A DNA stretch of 64,000 bases, from contig JAFDVK010000012.1 in the NCBI GenBank assembly GCA_018269005.1, positions 744,001 through 808,000 of the forward strand. Reading direction: 5' to 3'. The position numbers and the translations under genes were made by a program. The notes beneath the pieces were generated by a model. The model was given only the letters and a program-made list of their open reading frames with translations, made no database searches and was not told where the DNA came from. The DNA comes from Acidobacteriota bacterium (lineage in GTDB: Bacteria; Acidobacteriota; Blastocatellia; Pyrinomonadales; Pyrinomonadaceae). Shown one piece after another: positions 33,752 through 40,824 of the stretch. The stretch's first letter is position 1, and each line of letters starts with the position of its first letter.

Positions 33752-33822
33752 CACAGAGGGGCCAGAGAGCACGGAGGTGCTAGAAACTACGGTTTCTATT
33801 TCTCTCTGGCCTCGCCTCTGTG
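33752..33822. repeat. Long two-part hairpin between sugar-pathway genes
   Basis: CACAGAGGGGCCAGAGAG at 33752–33769 pairs with CTCTCTGGCCTCGCCTCTGTG (33802–33822) over 18 bp with a three-base bulge. Inside it, TAGAAAC-TACG-GTTTCTA (33781–33798) is a perfect hairpin. The element lies between the Gfo/MocA and acyltransferase genes, both transcribed leftwards. It has no T-run typical of a terminator. It may be a mobile repeat or an RNA processing or stability element. Confidence 0.75.
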
Positions 33823-33826
33823 ATCT

Positions 33827-34840
33827 TTAGCCTGCCGCGAGAGCCTTCTCGACGACAGGCTGCCAAAGTTTCTCGCTCATCGAACGATAAGCAGCTTCGA
33901 TCACCTGCACGGACGCCATCGCGTCCGCGGGCGTGATCAGCAGATCTTCTTTACCGCGAAGTGCGTTGCCGAAATTCTCGATCTTGCCTTTGAATGACGC
34001 GACCTTGTCGTAACCCGTTCCGAAGACGGTCCAATCGGGGTTTGAGGTCGTGCGATATTTTGATTCACGCCAGCCGACGTGCAGCGTGCCGTTCGATCCG
34101 TAGATGCTGAGGAAAAAGGGAAGTTCCTTGTTTATTCCCCACGTGAGATCGACGCTCGCGGTCACGCCGTCAGTGGTCTTTGCAAGAAGTTTTACGTTCT
34201 CGTCAACTGCGAGGCCTTGTGTGCCGCCTGCATCGACCGCCAGAACCGAGTCGATCGAACCGAGCAGATATCGAATGATATCGACCGAATGTGTCCCGTT
34301 GTCGATCAGCACGCCGCCGCCCGAAAGCTTCTCGTCCGAATTCCAACGCTTCGACATATCGACCTTCGCCGTGAACGCGTTCTCGAACTGCAGAACGTCG
34401 CCCAGCACGCCCGAAGCAAGAATGCTCTTGGCCTTGATCACGTCGTCGCAATAGCGGAACTTCGACGCCATCGTGAACAGCGTATTCGTCTTTGCGGCAG
34501 TCGAGATCATCCGTTCGGCGTCGGCGCTGGTCGTGCAGAGCGGTTTCTCGCAAAGCACGGGGATCGAACGGTCGAGAAAGAAACACGCGATATCAGCGTG
34601 CGTTGCGGGCGGCGTGGCGATGATCACCGCGTCGAGGTCTAGTCCCGCAAGCTCGCTGTGGGTCGCGTAGCTCTTGCCGCCTACCATTTCGGCAAGAGCT
34701 GCGGCCGCATCGGACCTAAGGTCCGTTACGGCTACAAGATCGCAGCACGAGCTTTGATTAAAAGCTTGTGCATAAGCTTGGGCGATGCCGCCGGCACCGA
34801 CCAGGCCAAACTTCAATTTCTTTTCCATATCAAGGTTCAT
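33827..34840 (-). CDS. Gfo/Idh/MocA family sugar oxidoreductase (WbpB-like)
   Basis: A 337-residue NAD-dependent dehydrogenase. The Rossmann motif FGLVGAGGIAQAYAQAF (about 9–25) and the CEKPLCTTSADAERMI segment (about 96–111) are family signatures. GGGVLIDNGTHSVDIIRYLL (about 172–191) contains the catalytic-site His/Asp. The ATG at 34840 lies 16 bases after the DegT gene. In the pathway inferred here it would oxidise C-3 of UDP-GlcNAcA before amination. Substrate identity is by gene context only. Confidence 0.87.
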   Translation of the reverse strand: MNLDMEKKLKFGLVGAGGIAQAYAQAFNQSSCCDLVAVTDLRSDAAAALAEMVGGKSYATHSELAGLDLDAVIIATPPATHADIACFFLDRSIPVLCEKPLCTTSADAERMISTAAKTNTLFTMASKFRYCDDVIKAKSILASGVLGDVLQFENAFTAKVDMSKRWNSDEKLSGGGVLIDNGTHSVDIIRYLLGSIDSVLAVDAGGTQGLAVDENVKLLAKTTDGVTASVDLTWGINKELPFFLSIYGSNGTLHVGWRESKYRTTSNPDWTVFGTGYDKVASFKGKIENFGNALRGKEDLLITPADAMASVQVIEAAYRSMSEKLWQPVVEKALAAG

Positions 34841-34856
34841 TACAGCTTTCCCGCCG

Positions 34857-36089
34857 TTAGTTCTTTCTAAGTCTGCTTGCCGCGATCCGAACATTGTCGG
34901 CGATGTAGCGAACGTGCTCTTCGGTGTACTTTTCGTTCCAAGGAAGGACGAGCACATCGTGGAGTGCTTTTGCGGTGAGCGGATAATTCACCATCTCGTA
35001 ATCAACGGCGCCTTCACGTGCGAGATTGAAGGGGAACTGGCTGGTGCCGAGCGTGTTCTTTTCCTGAAAGACCTGGCACATGAACGCCGGTTTGACGATG
35101 TATCGCGGTGCTGAAAAGATGTTCTTCTCCTTGAGAAGATCTGCCATTCCGACCGATCCGCCGTCGATCTTCGTGTCATCGACGGTCAGGCAGTATTTCC
35201 AGTAAGTGTGCGTCGCGTCGCCTGCGATGACGGGAGTTTCAACTCCGTCGATGCCTTGGAGAAGCTCTGTCAGAAGTGCTGCGGCCTTCTGGCGATTCGC
35301 GACACAGGTTTCGAGTTTTTCGAGTTGGCCGAGTGCAACGGCGGCCTGAAGTTCGCTCATGCGATAGTTCAGCGCCATGAAGTAGTGGTCCGGTTTCGCA
35401 TCGCCGTAACCCCAAGCCTTGTTGATGTAAAGGAACATCTTGCGGGCAAGTTTCTCGTCGTTGGTCACGACCATTCCGCCTTCGCCAGTGGTCATATGCT
35501 TTCCTTGCTGGAGTGAAAAACATCCGATATCGCCGATCGTTCCGGCAAAGACTTCGCCCTTGCGTGCGAGGAACGTCTGAGCTGAATCCTCAATGACGGG
35601 AATGCCTTTTTCCTTTGCAAGCTCCATGATCGGTCCCATTTCGCACGGGTTGCCGAAAAGGTGCGTTACGATGATGCCTTTCGTGCGTTCGCTGATCTTA
35701 GCGGCGACGGTCTCGGCGGTAACGTTGAGTGTTTTCGGATCGACCTCCGCAAATACCGGGACGACACCGCGATACATCAGCGGCGTCAAGGCTCCCATAT
35801 CGGTGATCGAGGTCGTGATGATCTCGTCGCCCGGTTCGGGGTTGATCGCGGCGACGGCAATGTGGATCGCGGCCGAGCCTGACGTACAGGCGTACGCGAA
35901 TTTCGCACCAAGCTTCTCGGCGAATTTCTGTTCGAGCATCTTGCCGAATCTGCCTTTTGTCGTCGTCAAGGTCCCGCTTTTCAGGACTTCGGTAACGTAG
36001 GCGATCTCGGTCTCGTCAAAGGTTCGGCCGCTCGAGTCCTGGTCGGAGGGAAGCGACATCAACAGTTCGGGTTTTGCAACGGGTGTCAT
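34857..36089 (-). CDS. DegT/DnrJ/EryC1/StrS aminotransferase (WbpE-like)
   Basis: A 410-residue PLP enzyme. ACTSGSAAIHIAVAA (about 69–83) binds PLP phosphate, IEDSAQTFLARKG (about 167–179) contains the PLP-stacking Asp/Gln, and SLQQGKHMTTGEGGM (about 194–208) holds the Schiff-base Lys. Such enzymes aminate 3-keto or 4-keto nucleotide sugars. ATG at 36089 fits MTPVAKPELLMSLPSD; longer frame rejected. Paired with the Gfo/MocA oxidoreductase and acetyltransferase it would give a 3-acetamido sugar. Confidence 0.9.
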   Translation of the reverse strand: MTPVAKPELLMSLPSDQDSSGRTFDETEIAYVTEVLKSGTLTTTKGRFGKMLEQKFAEKLGAKFAYACTSGSAAIHIAVAAINPEPGDEIITTSITDMGALTPLMYRGVVPVFAEVDPKTLNVTAETVAAKISERTKGIIVTHLFGNPCEMGPIMELAKEKGIPVIEDSAQTFLARKGEVFAGTIGDIGCFSLQQGKHMTTGEGGMVVTNDEKLARKMFLYINKAWGYGDAKPDHYFMALNYRMSELQAAVALGQLEKLETCVANRQKAAALLTELLQGIDGVETPVIAGDATHTYWKYCLTVDDTKIDGGSVGMADLLKEKNIFSAPRYIVKPAFMCQVFQEKNTLGTSQFPFNLAREGAVDYEMVNYPLTAKALHDVLVLPWNEKYTEEHVRYIADNVRIAASRLRKN

Positions 36090-36159
36090 AGATCTCGTAT
36101 GTATTATTTGCTGGTATTTGGGAATTGCGGGGACGCGTAAAAGAACGCCCAACGCTCTG

Positions 36160-37854
36160 CTATCTTGTTTCTTCCTCAAGTGCAATAGAAGGTCTAATTG
36201 CCTCGGATTTCCGAAAGAAACGCAATTTTGCGAGCTTTGACAGCAATTTCAGATGGCCGACGATCGTCGCCGCCGTCTTCATCTTTGAGAAGCCGAATAG
36301 GCGAACCTCGAGAACGGCAGGAAATTCGACCACCTTGCCGCCATCGAGATCAATGCGGCCGAGCATCTCCGCAACGCCTAGGAAGCCGGATTCGTCTAGG
36401 TTCAGGTCGGCGAACGCGTTCCGGCGATAGACACGAAAACAGCTCGTATAGGTCGCGAGCTTCTGCTTCAGCACGGCACGGTAAAGCGCAGACGCACCCT
36501 TTGAAAGGAAAAGCCGCCAGCCCGGCACGTTCCGAACGGAGCCCTTCGGGTGGTATGGCGAGGCCGTTACCATCGTAGTTTCTTTGTCGAGCAGCGGCAG
36601 CATGCGTGCGAGTTCGTGCGGGTCGTACGTGCAGTCACAATCCATCGAAGCTACGATCTCGGTGTTCGCGGCCCTGATGGCGGTCATTATCGCTGCGGCA
36701 ACGCCTCGGTTCTGCTCGTGGCTGATGATCTCGGCGTTCGGGAGTTCGCCGAAGAGTTCGTGGAGCAGTTCGAGCGTGTTGTCCTTGCTGCAGTCATTCA
36801 CGAAAACGTAATTCGCCGAGTATCCTGCTTCCGTCAGTGTCTTTTCGACGCTGCGAAGCGTATTTGCAAGGTATGGCAGGGCTTCGGCCTCGTTGTAGCA
36901 TGGGATGCTGATCGTGACCGGCGTTAGCTTGTGCTTTTTGGCCGAGCTATGGACCTCTACGGCCGGCGGTTCGCTTTCGACGCCATTCGCCTGCACGATG
37001 TTCGCCGTGAGCCCGAGGTGTTCGGCAATGCTGACGCAATCGTAGGCAGCCAGATTTTCCCTCAGGATCCACTCCATCTTGTCGAGCTTTCGATAATGGC
37101 GAATACGGTTGAATTTTGACGCGGCCGAGATCCGCGGCTGTTCAGGGTCGAGCTCCCAAACGTGGAAATAGCTTACGAAAGGCTGTTCCGTCACTTCGCT
37201 CCAACCGCTAACCGCGTGCCGCATCAGCGTGTAAGGTATCTGGCGAAAGTAGTTGCCGCCGGCGATCGGCAGCAGGCCGACGCCGAGATCCTTTGTCGAA
37301 TACGGAAATTCCCAGATGCTGCCGGAATTGACCTCGATCTTGTGCGCGAAACGCTTCTCCGTATCAACGCCTCGGTTCGGCAGGAATGATGCGTCATACT
37401 CGTATCCTGCCTCCGCCAGGATGTCCAATATCCAGCCGTCGCGGCCGTAGTTCAGCTTCTCGGCCGAGCGATACCCGACGATCCGCTGGCCCGCAGCCTC
37501 CGAAAGAACGCTCGCGGCGCGCTCGAGGTCGATGCGAAATTCTTCGGGCGAGAGGTGCCTGAGCGAACGGTGATAGTATCCGCGGCTTGCGACCTCGTGG
37601 CCGCGTGCGGCGATCTCACGGACGAGCTCCGGATCCTGCTCGCCGATCCAGCCGAGGACGAAGAATGTCGCCTTCGCTCCGAATTCGTCAAGAAGATCGA
37701 GTGCCTTGAGAGTGTTCTGCTTATAACGGGTTTCAAAGTTCTCCCAATTCCGCCGCTGTATGAGCGTCTCAAAGGCGCCGACATGAAAATAATCCTCGAC
37801 GAGCACCGTCAAAAGGTGCCTCGGCCTTTGAACGTTGTTGTCGGCGTTGTTCAC
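36160..37854 (-). CDS. Fusion of DUF3473-type polysaccharide deacetylase and GT2 glycosyltransferase
   Basis: A 564-residue bifunctional protein with a GTG start at 37854. Residues about 1–285 form a deacetylase of the XrtA-associated DUF3473 type (LTVLVEDYFHVGAFETL; KATFFVLGWIGE; HEVASRGYYHRSLRH; FPYSTKDLGVGLLPIAGG). Residues about 310–555 form a GT2 domain (PVTISIPCYNEAEALPYL; FVNDCSKDNT; MDCDCTYDPHELARML; RVYRRNAFADL). In the deacetylase, the usual DVED first Asp is Leu-Val-Glu-Asp and the first His of HGYSH is Arg (SRGYYH), so two expected active-site residues are changed. GTGA overlap with the epimerase gene upstream. Confidence 0.87.
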   Translation of the reverse strand: MNNADNNVQRPRHLLTVLVEDYFHVGAFETLIQRRNWENFETRYKQNTLKALDLLDEFGAKATFFVLGWIGEQDPELVREIAARGHEVASRGYYHRSLRHLSPEEFRIDLERAASVLSEAAGQRIVGYRSAEKLNYGRDGWILDILAEAGYEYDASFLPNRGVDTEKRFAHKIEVNSGSIWEFPYSTKDLGVGLLPIAGGNYFRQIPYTLMRHAVSGWSEVTEQPFVSYFHVWELDPEQPRISAASKFNRIRHYRKLDKMEWILRENLAAYDCVSIAEHLGLTANIVQANGVESEPPAVEVHSSAKKHKLTPVTISIPCYNEAEALPYLANTLRSVEKTLTEAGYSANYVFVNDCSKDNTLELLHELFGELPNAEIISHEQNRGVAAAIMTAIRAANTEIVASMDCDCTYDPHELARMLPLLDKETTMVTASPYHPKGSVRNVPGWRLFLSKGASALYRAVLKQKLATYTSCFRVYRRNAFADLNLDESGFLGVAEMLGRIDLDGGKVVEFPAVLEVRLFGFSKMKTAATIVGHLKLLSKLAKLRFFRKSEAIRPSIALEEETR

Positions 37855-39059
37855 AGCGATGCGGTCAGGGCCGATACGGCCTCCTTGTTCTTTGAAAAAT
37901 GTGCTTCGATGGCCGCAGCTATCTTTGTTGATGCGGTCCCGTCACCGAATGGGTTGGGGATCTTCTTTACCGAATCGATCCACGCGGGATCGGCGTAATT
38001 CTCCTCAAGGAGCTGCTCCAATCTCAACGGATCGCTGCCGACGAGTTTTGAAACTCCGGCAGAAACGCCTTCGGGGCGTTCAGTGTTCTCACGCAGAACG
38101 AGGAGCGGCTTGCCGAGGCTCGGCGCCTCTTCCTGTACGCCGCCCGAATCTGACACGATGAGCCATGACGCCTTTATCAGGGCCAGGAAGTCGGAATGAT
38201 CGAGCGGTTCCAGCAAATGAATACGTTCGCGGCCGGCAAGCACAGCTTCCGTCGCTGCCCGCACATTCGGGTTCGGGTGAACAGGAAAAATGAGCGATAC
38301 GTCGCTGTGCTGCTCGACGAACCGGGATAGGGCCTGAAGATTTCGGGTCATCACGTCCCCGAAGCTTTCGCGGCGATGCGTCGTAAGCAGAATTCGTCTC
38401 TGTCCGGTCGTTCTTGCGAGCAATTCGGTTATCGGGTCGCTCACATCGAGCGTTCTCAGCATCGACTTGAGCGAATCGACGATCGTGTTGCCTGTTACAA
38501 AGATCTTCTGAGCCGGAACGCCGTCGTCGAGAAGATTCTGTCGATTTTGCTCGGTCGCCGCGAAATGAAAAGCGGCGATCTGCGAGATCAGCCTGCGGTT
38601 CGCCTCTTCGGGAAACGGGCTCGTGATGTCGCCCGAGCGAAGCCCCGCTTCGATGTGGCCGACCGGGATCTTTCGATTGAATGCAGCCAGTGCCCCGGCG
38701 AGCGTTGTCGTCGTATCTCCTTGCACGAGAACGATATCCGGCTTTTCGTCGATGAGAATTTGGTCGAGCCCTGAGATCACGCCCGCGAGCACGTCGTTCG
38801 GCGATTGATCGCGTTTCATTACGCCAAGATCGACATCGACCTCGACGTTCAGCGAGCGTAGGAACGGCTTGAGCAGATCGGTGTGCTGGCTCGACGACAC
38901 GACGAGCGCACGGCAATTCTGCTCCCTCAACTCAGCAATGACGGGAGCGAGCTTTATGATCTCCGGTCTTGTTCCGAACAGAACCAGAGCGGTGAATGCC
39001 TTGCCGTTATGCGGCCGCGACGAGCCTTTGGCAAGCAATGTGTCGAGGGAATCCATCAT
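37851..39059 (-). CDS. wecB: UDP-N-acetylglucosamine 2-epimerase (non-hydrolysing; WecB/WbpI-like)
   Basis: A 402-residue enzyme. The conserved start VLFGTRPEIIKLAPVIAEL (about 22–40) is followed by VQGDTTTTLAGALAAF and HIEAGLRSGDITSPFPEEANR (split), then LLTTHRRESFGD and SDSGGVQEEAPSLGKPLLVL (about 299–318). It makes UDP-ManNAc, or the 2-epimer of a diacetamido sugar acid. ATG at 39059 (or 39056) is preferred; the frame upstream begins only with TTG. It is the first gene of the polysaccharide cluster. Confidence 0.9.
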   Translation of the reverse strand: MMDSLDTLLAKGSSRPHNGKAFTALVLFGTRPEIIKLAPVIAELREQNCRALVVSSSQHTDLLKPFLRSLNVEVDVDLGVMKRDQSPNDVLAGVISGLDQILIDEKPDIVLVQGDTTTTLAGALAAFNRKIPVGHIEAGLRSGDITSPFPEEANRRLISQIAAFHFAATEQNRQNLLDDGVPAQKIFVTGNTIVDSLKSMLRTLDVSDPITELLARTTGQRRILLTTHRRESFGDVMTRNLQALSRFVEQHSDVSLIFPVHPNPNVRAATEAVLAGRERIHLLEPLDHSDFLALIKASWLIVSDSGGVQEEAPSLGKPLLVLRENTERPEGVSAGVSKLVGSDPLRLEQLLEENYADPAWIDSVKKIPNPFGDGTASTKIAAAIEAHFSKNKEAVSALTASL

Positions 39060-39225
39060 TTTTATGCGGTCGGGCGGCTCGAAACGCAAATTCCACCCGC
39101 TCGATAAAAGGCATAATTGGTATCAGTTTCCTAACTTTTCCATGGTTTTTGTGCCCATTGGACGCTGTCGCTGCAAACCTCTGTGTGCGAAAATGCATCT
39201 ATATTCGAAGCAGGGAACCCAAACT

Positions 39226-40029
39226 ATGAATAATGCGAAGGCAGTGGGAGCGATCTTTCTAGCGCTTGTCTTTTCGGCGATCGGTTTTGCACAGGAATCT
39301 GCGGTGGTGCCGACCGACCTAAGCCAGCAGAAGATCGACGAGATCGTTAAGAAAGTTACGGAGAATGAGGAGATGTTCCGCTCGGCGTTGACGGATTACG
39401 TGTTCAATCGAAAGGCGATAGTGCAGATCATCGGGCTTGGCGGCCAGGTTACGGGCACGTTCCGTCGCGATTCCTTTATGACATTCGGTGAAGACGGCGG
39501 CCGTTTTGAGAAAGTGCTTTATGCTCCGATCGCGACGACCCCACCGGGCTTTGTAACTCCTGAAGATCTGGAAGATCTCGGCGGCGTGAATCCTTTTGCC
39601 CTAGAACCTCGCTCGATCCCGCAGTATAACTTTCGGTTTGCCGGCACCGAGCACGTCGATGAACTCGATCTCTACGTTTTCGACGTTCAGCCGAAGGTCA
39701 TCCCTGATCCAAAGAAGACAAAGCTGAGGCTTTTTACCGGCCGGATCTGGGTAGATAAGACGGATCTAATGATCGTGCGCTCCAAAGGCAAGGCTGTGCC
39801 GGAGACGAAAATGAACAAATTTCCGGTCGTCCTTACTACCAGAGCGCAGATCGACGGCAAATACTGGTTTCCCGTTGATGCACGGGCCGACGATGAACTC
39901 GTGTTCGACAACGGAAATGTGATCAAGATAAGGATGCGCGTAACTTACAGCGATTACAGACAGGGGCGTACGGACGTTGTCATCAAAGATGAGCCTGACC
40001 CGACGCAGGAGCCGCCGAAGAACCAGTAG
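39226..40029 (+). CDS. Secreted outer-membrane-lipoprotein-sorting-like protein
   Basis: A 267-residue protein with a signal peptide (about 1–22, ending IGFAQ). The mature part is rich in beta strands: YNFRFAGTEHVDELDLYVFDV, GRIWVDKTDLMIVRSKGKA and FPVVLTTRAQIDGKYWFPVD (in short pieces). These recall LolA/LolB-type or DUF-type half-barrel proteins, with IWVDKTD...IVR a frequent pattern in acidobacterial secreted proteins. Function not known. It begins 167 bases after the divergent epimerase. Confidence 0.68.
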   Translation: MNNAKAVGAIFLALVFSAIGFAQESAVVPTDLSQQKIDEIVKKVTENEEMFRSALTDYVFNRKAIVQIIGLGGQVTGTFRRDSFMTFGEDGGRFEKVLYAPIATTPPGFVTPEDLEDLGGVNPFALEPRSIPQYNFRFAGTEHVDELDLYVFDVQPKVIPDPKKTKLRLFTGRIWVDKTDLMIVRSKGKAVPETKMNKFPVVLTTRAQIDGKYWFPVDARADDELVFDNGNVIKIRMRVTYSDYRQGRTDVVIKDEPDPTQEPPKNQ

Positions 40030-40032
40030 GTG

Positions 40033-40809
40033 TCATCCTTTCGATAATTCGCCGGCGATCGCGGCCCGGGTTTCGAGCAGCAGTTCAAGCGGAGTTACGG
40101 CTCCGCTTCTTTCTCTAACGGAGACCGCCGGCAGCAGCACCATCTCGATCACCCCCGAATACGCGACGCCCGTGCGCTTCCCCATCATCACATCGGTATT
40201 CTTGATCGCGACAGGTATGATATCGGCGTTCGTCTGCACGGCGAGGTGAAAAGCCCCTTTCTTAAAAGGCAGGAGCTCGCCCGGCATCGCCCGCGTACCC
40301 TCGACGAATACACCGAACGAATAGCCCGCATCCAGCACTTCGCGGGCCTTTTCCATCGATGCACGAGCTCTTTCAGGGTTGCTGCGGTCGATGGCGATTA
40401 TGTTCACGAACGACATTCCCTGACCCATCACAGGCACCTTCAACAGTTCTTTTTTTGCGACCAGCCCGATCCGCTTCCCCGCGAACGCGAAGAGAGTCGC
40501 GGTATCCAGATAGGATCGATGATTTGCGACAAACACATAGGACCGTTCGGGATCAAGGTTCTCGAGTCCGGTGACCTTGACCTTCGCCCCGCATGCCTTG
40601 AGCCAGGTCCTGGCCCCGAACTGCGCCACGGGATAGAGCCATCGTCGGCGGTTGATAAGCCAGAGGAAAAGCAGAGTCGGGATGCCGATGACGAGAAGCA
40701 TGGAACCGGCGGCGATCCAGCACCACCAATACCGCAGTTTGCCGAAGAATCGCGATCTGTGAGACTCTGGCAAAGGAAACTTCACCAATTTATTTTCGAG
40801 TGTCGGCAT
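40033..40809 (-). CDS. plsC: 1-acyl-sn-glycerol-3-phosphate acyltransferase
   Basis: Acylates lysophosphatidic acid in phospholipid synthesis. It has 258 residues, with one or two N-terminal membrane helices (about 28–50). The HX4D motif is NHRSYLDTATLF (about 96–107). The phosphate-binding motif is FVEGTRAMPGELLPFKKGAF (about 170–189). Stands alone on the minus strand between a secreted protein and the divergent M14 peptidase. Confidence 0.9.
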   Translation of the reverse strand: MPTLENKLVKFPLPESHRSRFFGKLRYWWCWIAAGSMLLVIGIPTLLFLWLINRRRWLYPVAQFGARTWLKACGAKVKVTGLENLDPERSYVFVANHRSYLDTATLFAFAGKRIGLVAKKELLKVPVMGQGMSFVNIIAIDRSNPERARASMEKAREVLDAGYSFGVFVEGTRAMPGELLPFKKGAFHLAVQTNADIIPVAIKNTDVMMGKRTGVAYSGVIEMVLLPAVSVRERSGAVTPLELLLETRAAIAGELSKG

Positions 40810-40824
40810 CGACCTACAAGTCTA

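Noticed and set aside
38869..39225. N-terminal extension of the secreted protein frame
   Set aside because: It overlaps wecB in antisense; MNNAKAVGAIFLALVFSAIG at 39226 is a normal signal peptide start.
40246..40824. N-terminal extension of the M14 peptidase frame
   Set aside because: The extension runs antisense through plsC. The ATG at 40825 is followed by a proper signal peptide.
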